Source of the DNA: Pseudomonadota bacterium
Lineage (GTDB): Bacteria > Pseudomonadota > Gammaproteobacteria > Xanthomonadales > Rhodanobacteraceae
Assembly (NCBI GenBank): GCA_018240465.1
Contig: JAFEFS010000074.1
Coordinates: 97,253-161,252 of the forward strand
Direction of reading: 5' to 3'
DNA length: 64,000 nt
The number at the start of each line of letters is the position of its first letter. Within the stretch, counting starts at the first letter, position 1. The translations under genes were made by a program, and so were the position numbers. The notes below the pieces were generated by a model. It saw nothing but the letters and a program-made list of their open reading frames with translations, was not told the DNA's origin and did not search any database. Positions 25,235-34,310 of this stretch are shown here, one piece after another.

Positions 25235-26811
25235 GCGGCGTGAAGGTTTTCGTGCCGCGCGATGCGGTGGCGCTGGCCCTTGGTGCCGAGCGCGTCGCGC
25301 AGGCCATCGTCGAAACCGCACGCCTGCGCGGCATCGACATCGAACTCGTGCGCAACGGCTCGCGCGGCTTGTTCTGGCTGGAACCCCTGATCGAAGTCGC
25401 GACCGCCGCCGGCCGCATCGCCTATGGCCCGGTCGCAGCCGCCGATGTCCCCGGCCTGTTCGCCGCCGGCTTCCCGGACGGTGACGCGCATGCGCTGCGC
25501 CTTGGCGCAGTCGAGGCGATGGACTGGTTCGCGCACCAGCAGCGTCTGTGTTTCGCCCGCGTCGGCATCACCGATCCGCTCAGCGTTGCCGACTACGTTG
25601 CGCATGGCGGCTATCGCGGCCTGCAGAACGCGCTGGCGATGGGTGCTGGCGACATCGTCGCTGCGGTGACCGATTCGGGCCTGCGCGGGCGCGGTGGCGC
25701 GGCATTTCCGACCGGCATCAAGTGGCGAACCGTTCTGGACGCGCCGGGCGGCGCATCCGCCGTACCCGCTGCGCCGAAGTACATCGTCTGCAACGCCGAC
25801 GAAGGCGATTCCGGTACGTTCTCCGACCGCATGTTGATGGAAGGCGATCCGCTCTGCCTGATCGAAGGCATGACCATCGCCGGTGTCGCGGTCGGCGCGA
25901 CGCAAGGCTACATCTACCTGCGCTGCGAGTACCCGCATGCGCGGCGTGCGCTGGACGCGGCGATCGCGAACGCGTACGCGGCGGGCTGGCTCGGTGCCGA
26001 CATCGGCGGCAGCGGCAAGCGCTTCGATCTCGAACTGCGGCTCGGCGCCGGAGCCTACATCTGCGGCGAGGAAACCTCGCTGCTCGACAGCATCGAGGGC
26101 CGGCGCGGCCAGGTGCGCTTCAAGCCACCGCTGCCGGCGATCAAGGGCTTGTTCGGCAAACCGACCGTCATCAACAACGTGATCTCGTTCGCCTCGGTGC
26201 CGGTGATACTCGACCAAGGTGCGCAGTTCTATCGCGACTTCGGCGTCGGCCGCTCGCGCGGCACCCTGCCGATCCAGCTCGGCGGCAATCTCAAACGCAC
26301 CGGCTTGATCGAAATGGCGTTCGGCGTGACCTTGCGCGAATTGCTGTACGACTATGGCGGCGGTTCGCATTCCGGCAGGCCGATCCGTGCGGTGCAGGTC
26401 GGCGGACCGCTCGGCGCGTATCTGCCGGAACGATTGTTCGACACGGTCGTCGACTACGAGGCGTTCGCCGCGATCGGGGCCATGCTCGGCCACGGCGGCA
26501 TCGTCGCTTTCGATGATACGGTCGACATGCTCGAACAGGCGCGCTATGCGCTGGAATTCTGTGCGGTCGAGTCCTGCGGCAAGTGCACGCCGTGCCGGAT
26601 CGGGTCGACCCGTGGCGTCGAAGTCGTCGATCGCATCCGCGCCGACGTCGACCGGGAGAAAAACCTGGCGCTGCTCGACGACCTGTGCAACACGCTGCGC
26701 CACGGGTCGCTGTGTGCGCTGGGCGGGTTGACGCCGGACCCGGTGATCAGCGCGATCAAACATTTCCCTGAGGATTTTGCTCGAAGCGCTCCATCGCATC
26801 GGCTCGATTGA
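25231..26811 (+). CDS. fdsB: NAD-dependent formate dehydrogenase beta subunit (NuoF-like)
   Basis: A 526-residue diaphorase subunit that reduces NAD+. An N-terminal thioredoxin-like region of about 120 residues precedes the NuoF fold. The glycine-rich RGRGGAAFPTGIKW contacts FMN/NAD, followed by NADEGDSGTFSDRMLMEGDP and GAGAYICGEETSLLDSIEG. The [4Fe-4S] ligands are in ESCGKCTPCRIGSTRG plus a later CNTLRHGSLC. It is translationally coupled to fdsG and lies 66 bp ahead of fdsA. The N-terminal fusion is normal for Fds/Fdh beta chains. Confidence 0.94.
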   Translation: MSGVKVFVPRDAVALALGAERVAQAIVETARLRGIDIELVRNGSRGLFWLEPLIEVATAAGRIAYGPVAAADVPGLFAAGFPDGDAHALRLGAVEAMDWFAHQQRLCFARVGITDPLSVADYVAHGGYRGLQNALAMGAGDIVAAVTDSGLRGRGGAAFPTGIKWRTVLDAPGGASAVPAAPKYIVCNADEGDSGTFSDRMLMEGDPLCLIEGMTIAGVAVGATQGYIYLRCEYPHARRALDAAIANAYAAGWLGADIGGSGKRFDLELRLGAGAYICGEETSLLDSIEGRRGQVRFKPPLPAIKGLFGKPTVINNVISFASVPVILDQGAQFYRDFGVGRSRGTLPIQLGGNLKRTGLIEMAFGVTLRELLYDYGGGSHSGRPIRAVQVGGPLGAYLPERLFDTVVDYEAFAAIGAMLGHGGIVAFDDTVDMLEQARYALEFCAVESCGKCTPCRIGSTRGVEVVDRIRADVDREKNLALLDDLCNTLRHGSLCALGGLTPDPVISAIKHFPEDFARSAPSHRLD

Positions 26812-26877
26812 TGCGGCGGCGGGTTGGCCGAGAGGTGCCGGCGCCGCAGACAAGCTGGTTTTGCAGGAGATTCGAAA

Positions 26878-29715
26878 ATGCTGTCGATAGTCGAACTCGA
26901 TTTCGGTACGCCCAGGTCCCGGTCCGCGCAACCCGTGGCGTTGACGATCGACGGACGCGAAGTGAGCGTGCCGGCCGGCACCTCCGTATTGCGTGCCGCG
27001 AGCGAAGCTGGCATCGCGATCCCCAGGCTTTGCGCCACCGAGCTGCTCGAGGCATTCGGATCGTGTCGCCTGTGCCTGGTCGAGATCGAAGGGCGCAAGG
27101 GCTATCCCGCCTCGTGCACGACGCCGGTCGAAGCGGGAATGAAGGTCACGACGCAGTCGGCGCAATTGCAGAAAATCCGTCGCGGCGTGATGGAGTTGTA
27201 CCTGTCCGACCATGCGTCGGGCGACGAGGCCTTGCCGACCGAAATGCGCAGGATGATCGAAGCCGTCGGCGTCCGCGAGGTTCGCTACGGATTCGATGGC
27301 GCGAACCATCGGCAGGCGGTCCGGGACGAGAGCAATCCGTACTTCCGCTTCGACCCGGCCGCCTGCATCGTCTGCTCGCGCTGCGTGCGCGCATGCGACG
27401 AGCAGCAGGGCACGCTTGCGCTCACGATCGAGGGACGCGGGTTCGATTCGCGCGTCGTCGCCAGCCAGGACGAAGGCTTCATGCAGTCCGAATGCGTTTC
27501 CTGCGGTGCCTGCGTGCAGGCCTGTCCGACCACGGCGCTGACCGAGAAATCGCTGCTTGCGCAAGGTCCGGCGCAAAGCAGCACGGTCACGACCTGCGCC
27601 TACTGCGGCGTCGGCTGTTCGTTCCGCGCCGAGATGCGCGGCGAAGAACTCGTGCGCATGGTGCCGAACAAGGACGGCCACGCCAACCACGGCCATTCCT
27701 GCGTCAAGGGCCGTTTCGCGATCGGCTATGCGACGCATGCCGATCGCATCCTCAAGCCGATGATCCGCGCCCGGATCGGCGATGCGTGGCGCGAGGTGTC
27801 GTGGCAGGAGGCGATCGCGCATACGGCGTCCGAGTTCCGGCGCATCCAGGCGCAGCACGGCCGTGATTCGATCGGCGGCATCACCTCGAGCCGCTGCACG
27901 AACGAGGAGACCTACCTCGTGCAGAAGCTCGTGCGCGCCGGCTTCGGCAACAACAACGTCGATACCTGCGCGCGCGTCTGCCATTCGCCTACGGGTTACG
28001 GGCTCAAGCAGACGTTGGGCGAGTCGGCCGGCACGCAGGATTTCGATTCGGTCATGCAGGCCGACGTGATCTTCGTCATTGGCGCCAACCCCACGGACGC
28101 CCATCCGGTGTTCGCATCGCAGATGAAGCGACGCCTGCGCCAGGGGGCGAAGCTGATCGTGGCAGACCCGCGCCGCATCGATCTCGTGCGCACGCCGCAC
28201 GTGCAGGCCGACTTCCACCTGTGTTTGCGCCCGGGCACCAACGTCGCACTGTTGACTTCGCTTGCGCACGTGATCGTGGGCGAGGGGCTGGTCGCCGAGG
28301 AATTCGTGCGCGCACGCTGCGAGACCGATTCGTTCGCCAAGTGGCGCGCGTTCGCCGCCGAGCCGCGCCACTCGCCCGAGGCGATGGAGAGCGTCACTGG
28401 CGTGCCGGCGGCGGACGTGCGTGCGGCCGCGCGCCTGTACGCGACCGGCGGCAACGCGGCGATCTACTACGGCCTCGGCGTGACCGAGCATTCGCAGGGT
28501 TCGACCGCGGTCATGGCCATCGCCAATCTCGCGATGGCGACCGCCAACATCGGCCGCGAAGGCGTCGGCGTGAATCCGCTGCGCGGCCAGAACAACGTGC
28601 AGGGCTCCTGCGACATGGGCTCGTTCCCGCACGAATTTCCCGGCTACCGCCATGTCGGCGACGCCGCCGTGCGCGCGAGCTTCGAGCAGGCATGGGGCGT
28701 GGCGTTGCAGGCCGAACCGGGCCTGCGCATACCGAACATGTTCGAAGCCGCGCTCGACGGCGAATTCAGGGGCCTGTACATCGAAGGCGAGGACATCGTG
28801 CAGTCCGACCCGAACACGCAGCACGTCACCGCGGCGCTGATGGCGATGGAATGCGTGGTCGTGCAGGACCTTTTCCTCAACGAGACGGCGAAGTTCGCGC
28901 ATGTTTTTCTGCCCGGCTCGACCTTTCTCGAGAAGGATGGCACCTTCATCAACGCCGAGCGCCGCATCTCCCGCGTCCGCCGCGTGATGCGGCCGAAGAG
29001 CGGTCATGCCGATTGGGAGATCACCCAGTTGCTGTCGAACGCGATGGGTTATCCGATGGAGTACGCGCATCCGTCCGCGATCATGGACGAGATCGCACGC
29101 TTGACGCCGACCTTCCGCGGCGTCGACTACGCCAAGCTCGACCGCCTCGGCAGCATCCAATGGCCGTGCAACGAGGACGCGCCCGAGGGCACGCCGACGA
29201 TGCACGTGCACGAGTTCGTGCGCGGCAAGGGTCGCTTCATGCTCACCGAGTACGTGCCGAGCACGGAGAAAGTCAACGCGAAGTATCCGCTGATCCTGAC
29301 CACGGGCCGCATCCTCAGCCAGTACAACGTCGGCGCGCAGACGCGGCGCACCGAGAATAGCCGCTGGCACGGCGAGGACCGCCTCGAGATCCACCCGCAG
29401 GACGCCGAGGATCGCGGTATCACCGACGACGACTGGGTCGGCATCGAAAGCCGTGCGGGCCAGACCGTGCTGCGTGCGACGATCAGCGCGCGCATGCCGC
29501 CGGGGGTCGTCTATACCACGTTCCATTTCCCATTCTCGGGTGCGAACGTGATCACGACCGACAACTCCGACTGGGCGACGAACTGTCCGGAGTACAAGGT
29601 GACGGCGGTGCAGATCACGCGCGTCACCCAGCCGTCGGACTGGCAGCAGCGCTATCGCGCGTTCAGCGACAGGCAGCACGCACTGCTGGGCGAAGCCGGA
29701 GCAAACGCGGGTTGA
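26878..29715 (+). CDS. fdsA: NAD-dependent formate dehydrogenase alpha (molybdenum) subunit
   Basis: A 945-residue catalytic subunit that oxidises formate to CO2 at a bis-MGD molybdenum centre. The N-terminal [2Fe-2S] domain has Cys at 52, 63, 66 and 80. A NuoG-like ferredoxin region follows with CIVCSRCVRACDEQQG and CVSCGACVQACP. The molybdoprotein [4Fe-4S] motif is CAYCGVGCSF plus SCVKGRF. The active-site pair is Cys368-His369 in TCARVCHSP, so this is a cysteine rather than selenocysteine enzyme. The end carries the MGD-binding domain (TGRILSQYNVGAQTRRT). CAGGAGA lies 8 bp before the ATG. Its stop overlaps fdhD. Confidence 0.96.
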   Translation: MLSIVELDFGTPRSRSAQPVALTIDGREVSVPAGTSVLRAASEAGIAIPRLCATELLEAFGSCRLCLVEIEGRKGYPASCTTPVEAGMKVTTQSAQLQKIRRGVMELYLSDHASGDEALPTEMRRMIEAVGVREVRYGFDGANHRQAVRDESNPYFRFDPAACIVCSRCVRACDEQQGTLALTIEGRGFDSRVVASQDEGFMQSECVSCGACVQACPTTALTEKSLLAQGPAQSSTVTTCAYCGVGCSFRAEMRGEELVRMVPNKDGHANHGHSCVKGRFAIGYATHADRILKPMIRARIGDAWREVSWQEAIAHTASEFRRIQAQHGRDSIGGITSSRCTNEETYLVQKLVRAGFGNNNVDTCARVCHSPTGYGLKQTLGESAGTQDFDSVMQADVIFVIGANPTDAHPVFASQMKRRLRQGAKLIVADPRRIDLVRTPHVQADFHLCLRPGTNVALLTSLAHVIVGEGLVAEEFVRARCETDSFAKWRAFAAEPRHSPEAMESVTGVPAADVRAAARLYATGGNAAIYYGLGVTEHSQGSTAVMAIANLAMATANIGREGVGVNPLRGQNNVQGSCDMGSFPHEFPGYRHVGDAAVRASFEQAWGVALQAEPGLRIPNMFEAALDGEFRGLYIEGEDIVQSDPNTQHVTAALMAMECVVVQDLFLNETAKFAHVFLPGSTFLEKDGTFINAERRISRVRRVMRPKSGHADWEITQLLSNAMGYPMEYAHPSAIMDEIARLTPTFRGVDYAKLDRLGSIQWPCNEDAPEGTPTMHVHEFVRGKGRFMLTEYVPSTEKVNAKYPLILTTGRILSQYNVGAQTRRTENSRWHGEDRLEIHPQDAEDRGITDDDWVGIESRAGQTVLRATISARMPPGVVYTTFHFPFSGANVITTDNSDWATNCPEYKVTAVQITRVTQPSDWQQRYRAFSDRQHALLGEAGANAG

Positions 29716-30581
29716 AGGCCGACCTCGAAAAGCCGTTGCCGCGCGGCGTCGTCGCGCGCGAAGTCGAGCGCCATCGCGGCGGTGCGGTCGCGCGCGTGGG
29801 CGATGCGCTCGCCGAGGAAATTCCGGTCGCCCTGGTCTACAACGGGCGTCCGCATGCGGTGATGATGGCGACGCCGGCCGATCTGGAAGACTTCGCCCTG
29901 GGCTTTTCGCTGAGTGAAGGCATCATCGACAACGCGGCGCAGTTCGAGAACGTGGAGCCGTTCGAAGCGCTGGCCGGCATCGAGCTGCGCATCGAGATTG
30001 CTGCGGCGAAGGCCGGCCTGCTCGCGGACCGCGTGCGCGAGCTGACCGGGCGCACGGGCTGCGGACTCTGCGGGGCACAGACGCTGGAAGCGGCCGTGCG
30101 CCACCCGCCGGCGGTGGCCGTGGCGCCCGTGGTGCATGCGGCCGCGCTGCGCCGCGCGCTGGCGCGGATGCCTCAATTGCAGGTCGTCAACGCGGCGACC
30201 GGTGCGGTGCACGCAGCCGCGTGGGCCGATGCCGACGGCCGCGTCGCGCTGTTGCGCGAGGACGTCGGCAGGCACAATGCGCTGGACAAGCTGATCGGCG
30301 CGATGCAGCGCGGCGGCATCGACGCGCGCACGGGTTTCCTCGTCGTGACCAGCCGCGCCAGCTACGAGATGGTGATGAAAGCGGCAACGGTCGGCATCGG
30401 ATTTCTCGTCGCGATTTCGGCGCCGACCGCGCTTGCGCTTGCGCTCGCGCGCGAGGCCAACGTCACGCTTGTCGGCTTCGCGCGCGCCGACGGCTACGGC
30501 GTCTATGCCCATGGCCAGCGCCTGGTCGCCGACGCCGCGACGGCGCGAGCGGGCAATTTCCACGGGGGACACGACATATGA
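29712..30581 (+). CDS. fdhD: Formate dehydrogenase sulfurtransferase FdhD (FdsC)
   Basis: A 289-residue chaperone that transfers sulfur from a cysteine desulfurase to the molybdenum cofactor of formate dehydrogenase. The two functional Cys are C117 and C120 in GCGLCGAQ. Other landmarks are VMMATPADLEDFALGFSLSEGII, LLREDVGRHNALDKLIGA and VVTSRASYEMVMKAA. The gene begins with TTG overlapping the fdsA stop, an uncommon start that fits coupling. Its stop overlaps fdsD. In the fds nomenclature this position is fdsC. Confidence 0.93.
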   Translation: MKADLEKPLPRGVVAREVERHRGGAVARVGDALAEEIPVALVYNGRPHAVMMATPADLEDFALGFSLSEGIIDNAAQFENVEPFEALAGIELRIEIAAAKAGLLADRVRELTGRTGCGLCGAQTLEAAVRHPPAVAVAPVVHAAALRRALARMPQLQVVNAATGAVHAAAWADADGRVALLREDVGRHNALDKLIGAMQRGGIDARTGFLVVTSRASYEMVMKAATVGIGFLVAISAPTALALALAREANVTLVGFARADGYGVYAHGQRLVADAATARAGNFHGGHDI

Positions 30582-30829
30582 CCATGCAGCAACACGACGC
30601 CGCGGCGGCATTGGTGAAGATGGCGAACGACATCGCCGACTATTTCCGTTCCGAGCCACAGCGCGAGCTCGCGGTCGAAGGCATTGCCAACCACATCGCG
30701 CGCTACTGGGAACCGCGCATGCGCAAGAAGATTCTCGCCTACCAGGCCGAACACGGCGGCGAAGGGCTCAACGAGCTCGCCCGCGCGGCGATTGCCCGGC
30801 TTGCGCAGAGGCAAGGGCCGTCGGCGTAG
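30578..30829 (+). CDS. fdsD: Formate dehydrogenase delta subunit
   Basis: An 83-residue small helical protein matching FdsD: LVKMANDIADYFRSEP, then IANHIARYWEPRMRKKILAY and a short Ala-rich tail. FdsD is associated with the FdsABG complex and is thought to help assembly or stability. It completes the order fdsGBACD known from Cupriavidus-type soluble formate dehydrogenases. ATGA overlaps the fdhD stop. Transcription meets the antiporter gene from the other strand 10 bp later, with no obvious terminator between. Confidence 0.92.
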   Translation: MTMQQHDAAAALVKMANDIADYFRSEPQRELAVEGIANHIARYWEPRMRKKILAYQAEHGGEGLNELARAAIARLAQRQGPSA

Positions 30830-30839
30830 CGGCCGGCGC

Positions 30840-31997
30840 TCAGCGGGCGTCGGGTGTGCGCCGCAACAGCAGTGCGAGCAGCGGCGGGGTGACGACCGAG
30901 GTAAGCAGCGACATCGCCACGATCAGCGCGTAGGTGCGCGGCGAGAACACGCCGGCGGCAAGGCCGAGGCTGGCGATCACCACGCCGACTTCGCCGCGCG
31001 GCATCATGCCTACGCCGACGACCAGCGCGCCACGCCGACCCAGTGCTAGCGCGCCGAGACCGCCGCCGACCAGTTTCGAGACCAGCGCAATCAGCGTCAC
31101 GAGCGCCAGCGTGAGCAGCGCGTCAGTCGAGGCGAGTTGCTCAAGTTCGACCTTCGCGCCGGTGAGTACGAAGAAGAACGGCGTCATCAGCATGAGCAGC
31201 GGCTGGGTGTCGTGTTCGAACTTCTTGCGCTGCGGCGTCTCCGAGACAACCATGCCGGCGAGAAACGCGCCGATGATCGCGGCGAGGCCGAACCGGGTCG
31301 AGAGGAAGGCCAGGCCCAGGCACAGCGCGAGCGCCGCAGGCAGCAGGTCGATCTCGCGCGCGGCCAGCTTCGGCGCCGAGCGTCGTGCGAGGCGGGTGCC
31401 GAACAGTCCGATCAGGACGACGAATCCGATCGCTTCGGCGAGCACAATGGCGAGCTTGCCCAGGTGCACGTCCTCGCCGGTCTGCAATGCGGTGACGATG
31501 CCGAGCAGCAGCATCGCGAGGATGTCGTCGATCACCGCGGCGCCGAGGATGACGCGCGACTCCTCGCGCTGCAATACGCCGAGTTCCTGCAGGACGCGCG
31601 CAGTGATGCCGGCCGAGGTGGCGACGAACGCCGCGGCGGTGAACAGCGATTTGGCCCAGTCGTAGCCGGCGCCGTGCGCCCACAGCGAGCCGAGCAGGAA
31701 CGGCACGATCACGCCGAGCAGGCCGACGAGGAAGGCGCTGCGGCCGACCCGTTTCATCTCCTCGATGCGCGTTTCCAGGCCGACCGAAAACAGCAGCAGC
31801 ACCACGCCGATCTCGGACAGCACCTCGAGCGGCTCCGAAGGCGCGATCCAGCCCAGCACCGAGGGGCCGATCGCGCAGCCGGCGAGGATTTCGCCGACCA
31901 CGCCGGGCAGTTTGATCGCACGTGCGAGCCAGGCGCCGGCCTGCGCCGCGACGAAAACGATGAACAGGCTGAGCAGGATGTCGTGGCCGTGCTGCAT
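30840..31997 (-). CDS. Kef/NhaP-type monovalent cation:proton antiporter (CPA2 family)
   Basis: A 385-residue polytopic membrane protein with about twelve hydrophobic helices. It shows the CPA2 signatures LPGVVGEILAGCAIGPSVLGWI, VGLETRIEEMKRVG and FVATSAGITARVLQELG, the paired Asp motif GAAVIDDILAMLL, and MMPRGEVGVVIASLGLA. It lacks a C-terminal RCK/TrkA-N domain, so it is not a full KefB/KefC. It probably exchanges Na+ or K+ for protons. The start used begins MQHGHDILLSLFIVF, where the family begins. It is divergent from the wax ester synthase gene. Confidence 0.88.
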   Translation of the reverse strand: MQHGHDILLSLFIVFVAAQAGAWLARAIKLPGVVGEILAGCAIGPSVLGWIAPSEPLEVLSEIGVVLLLFSVGLETRIEEMKRVGRSAFLVGLLGVIVPFLLGSLWAHGAGYDWAKSLFTAAAFVATSAGITARVLQELGVLQREESRVILGAAVIDDILAMLLLGIVTALQTGEDVHLGKLAIVLAEAIGFVVLIGLFGTRLARRSAPKLAAREIDLLPAALALCLGLAFLSTRFGLAAIIGAFLAGMVVSETPQRKKFEHDTQPLLMLMTPFFFVLTGAKVELEQLASTDALLTLALVTLIALVSKLVGGGLGALALGRRGALVVGVGMMPRGEVGVVIASLGLAAGVFSPRTYALIVAMSLLTSVVTPPLLALLLRRTPDAR

Positions 31998-32118
31998 TCG
32001 TGTTGCCTTTTTCCCGATGAGGCCGGATGCTACGCGAAGCATAGCGGATAGTGCGGGCAGGAAGCCCGCTCTTCGACTTCGCCCGCACGGAGGCGAGCAA
32101 AAACAACGGGGAGAGGCA

Positions 32119-33606
32119 ATGCCGGCAGCGTTACGCAAGGCGCGCGAAACCATGGCCAAGGTCGACACGGCCTGGCTGCGCATGGAAAGCCCGACCAACC
32201 TGATGATGATCTCCGGCGTGCTGATTTTCTCCGAACGCCTCGATCCGGTCCGGCTCAAGCAATTGATGCAAGAGCGGTTTCTCGCCTACCCGCGCTTCCG
32301 CCAGAAGGCCGTCGACACGGTCAGCGCCACGTACTGGGAAACCGACCCCGATTTCGACATCGACTGGCATGTGCGCATCGCCGCACTGCCGGGCAAGGCC
32401 GACAAGATCGAGCTCGAGAAATTCGTCAGCGAACTCGCATCGACCCCGCTCAATCACGCCAGGCCGTTGTGGCAGTTCCACCTCGTCGACAACTACGCGC
32501 CAAGCGGCGAAATGGGCGGCAGCGTGCTGATCGCGCGCATCCATCATTGCTACGCCGACGGCATGGCGCTGGTGCAGGTGCTGCTGTCGCTGACCGACGC
32601 GAGCCCGTCGCCGAAGCGGCGCAAGGAGCTGACCAGGGTCTGGCTGAAGAAGGACCAGGGCAGCGTGTTGCAGCGCCTGCTCGCACCGGCCGGAGCCGGC
32701 CTGTCGCAAGCGCTGGCACTCGGGGAGAAGGCATTGGAGAAGGGCAGCGAGTTGCTCGCGAATCCCGACCTTGCCGCCGCGCTCGCGAAGGACGGCGGCG
32801 AGATCGCACGCGAGCTTGCGGTGGCGTTGACCCTGGCCGACGATCCACCGACCGCGTTCAAGGGCGTGCTCGGCCAGGTCAAGCGCGTCGCCTGGGCCGA
32901 GCCGATGCCGCTGGACGAAGTGAAAGTCGTCGGCAAGGCGCTCGGCTGCACGGTCAACGACGTGCTGCTCGCCTGTGCCGCCGGCGCACTGCGCGCGCAC
33001 CTGCGCGAGGTCGGCGACGAGGTCGACGGGCTGACCATTCGCGCGACCGTGCCGGTCAACCTGCGTCCGCTGGAACATGCGAAGAAGCTCGGCAACCATT
33101 TCGGCCTGGTCTTTCTCGATCTGCCGATCGGCGAGGCCAATCCGCTGCGCCGGCTCGAGCGCATCGCCGCGAGCATGCGCGAGCTGAAGAAGTCGAAGCA
33201 GGCCGCGCTGACCTTCGGCCTGCTCTCGGTGGTCGGCATGGCGCCGGCCGCGATCCAGCGCGTCGCGCTGGAACTGTTTTCGCGCAAGGCCTCGACCGTC
33301 GCGACCAACGTGCCCGGCCCGCAGATGCCGCTCTACCTCGCCGGCTGCAAGGTCGACGAGCTGATGTTCTGGGTGCCGCAGTCGGGCTCGATCGGCATGG
33401 GCCTGTCCATCCTCTCCTACAACGGCAACGTCCACTTCGGCCTGATCGTCGACGGCAAGCGTGTGCGCGATCCGGAGCCGATCGTGCGGCGTTTCGCGCC
33501 CGAGTTCGAGAAGCTCGCGCTGATCACGCTGATGGAAGATTGGCAGGACGTTATCGCCGCAGCCGATGCGCAGGCGACGCTGGCGCACTACAATTTGCGC
33601 ACCTGA
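32119..33606 (+). CDS. Wax ester synthase/diacylglycerol acyltransferase (WS/DGAT)
   Basis: A 495-residue bifunctional acyltransferase that makes wax esters or triacylglycerols from acyl-CoA and long-chain alcohols or diacylglycerol. The catalytic HHxxxDG motif is H142-H143-C-Y-A-D-G148. The N-terminus MESPTNLMMISGVLIF, the PLWQFHLVD region and the C-terminal FSRKASTVATNVPGPQMPLYLAGCKV are family features. GGGGAGAGG precedes the ATG. The product suggests neutral-lipid storage or a membrane-lipid salvage role. No other lipid-storage genes are nearby. The two small genes downstream may share its transcript. Confidence 0.9.
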   Translation: MPAALRKARETMAKVDTAWLRMESPTNLMMISGVLIFSERLDPVRLKQLMQERFLAYPRFRQKAVDTVSATYWETDPDFDIDWHVRIAALPGKADKIELEKFVSELASTPLNHARPLWQFHLVDNYAPSGEMGGSVLIARIHHCYADGMALVQVLLSLTDASPSPKRRKELTRVWLKKDQGSVLQRLLAPAGAGLSQALALGEKALEKGSELLANPDLAAALAKDGGEIARELAVALTLADDPPTAFKGVLGQVKRVAWAEPMPLDEVKVVGKALGCTVNDVLLACAAGALRAHLREVGDEVDGLTIRATVPVNLRPLEHAKKLGNHFGLVFLDLPIGEANPLRRLERIAASMRELKKSKQAALTFGLLSVVGMAPAAIQRVALELFSRKASTVATNVPGPQMPLYLAGCKVDELMFWVPQSGSIGMGLSILSYNGNVHFGLIVDGKRVRDPEPIVRRFAPEFEKLALITLMEDWQDVIAAADAQATLAHYNLRT

Positions 33607-33624
33607 TTCAAACCGGACCTGCCC

Positions 33625-33885
33625 ATGAGCGATGCGCCTCCCGATCATCTCTGCAACGATCCACGCAGCAAGTACTACGACGAGGCCGTTCTCTCGCGGG
33701 GCATCGGCATCCGCTTCAACGGCGAGGAGAAGACCACTGTCGAGGAATACTGTGTCAGCGAAGGCTGGGTGCGCATGGCGGTGCCGCGCGCGCTCGACCG
33801 CCGCGGACGGCCGATGACGCTGAAGTTCAGCGGCAAGGTCGAGGCGTATTTTCTCAATGCCGAAGCGGAGCCGGGGGAGGCCTGA
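33625..33885 (+). CDS. DUF3297 family small protein
   Basis: An 86-residue protein with the DUF3297 pattern: PDHLCNDPRSKYYDEAVLSRGIGIRFNG near the start, then EEYCVSEGWVRMAVPRALDRRG and KFSGKVEAYF. The family has no established function. It is 18 bp after the WS/DGAT gene and 2 bp ahead of the zinc-finger gene, so it is probably co-transcribed with both. Confidence 0.85.
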   Translation: MSDAPPDHLCNDPRSKYYDEAVLSRGIGIRFNGEEKTTVEEYCVSEGWVRMAVPRALDRRGRPMTLKFSGKVEAYFLNAEAEPGEA

Positions 33886-33887
33886 CC

Positions 33888-34154
33888 ATGGCCACCGGGT
33901 GGGCCGGCGACGGCGCCGTGCAGGACCAGATCGACGCGACGGTCGCGGACGCGGTCAAGCGCGCACGCAGCCGCAAGCCGCGCGGCCCCGGCCTGAAACA
34001 GTGCGAGGAATGCAAGGCGTCGATTCCAGAGGCCCGGCGCGCCGCCGTGCCCGGTGTGCGCCTGTGCGTCGCCTGCCAGTCGGAACGCGACAAGGCCGAT
34101 GCTGCGTTCAGCGGCTACAACCGGCGCGGCAGCAAGGACAGCCAGTTGCGCTGA
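33888..34154 (+). CDS. DksA/TraR-type C4 zinc-finger protein
   Basis: An 88-residue protein with a single C4 zinc finger: C39, C42, C60 and C63 (CEEC...CVAC), preceded by an N-terminal helix and an Arg/Lys-rich stretch. It matches the short YbiI-like members of the DksA/TraR family. Unlike DksA it lacks the long coiled coil with the acidic tip that enters the RNA polymerase secondary channel, so direct DksA-like activity is doubtful. It is tightly linked to the DUF3297 gene. Confidence 0.85.
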   Translation: MATGWAGDGAVQDQIDATVADAVKRARSRKPRGPGLKQCEECKASIPEARRAAVPGVRLCVACQSERDKADAAFSGYNRRGSKDSQLR

Positions 34155-34310
34155 GTCTGTGCATGCACGACGATTTCCGCTGCAGACGAAATACGCTCGA
34201 ACGGAGTTTCGTTTGCTTGCCGGGAGTATCGGCATCGACGATCCGCGCGCCGACACGGTAGGCTGTTCTTGCGCCGTCAAGGTGCACTTCGGGGGAACTG
34301 CTTGAACGCA

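Noticed and set aside
27961..27990. Selenocysteine at the FdsA active site
   Set aside because: The codon is TGC (Cys368), not TGA, and no in-frame stop is present.
25114..29679. An open frame of about 1500 codons on the minus strand, antisense to the formate dehydrogenase operon
   Set aside because: It is a by-product of GC-rich codon use. Its translation is low-complexity, rich in Arg, Ala, His and Asp, without family features, while the plus strand encodes intact FdsB and FdsA.
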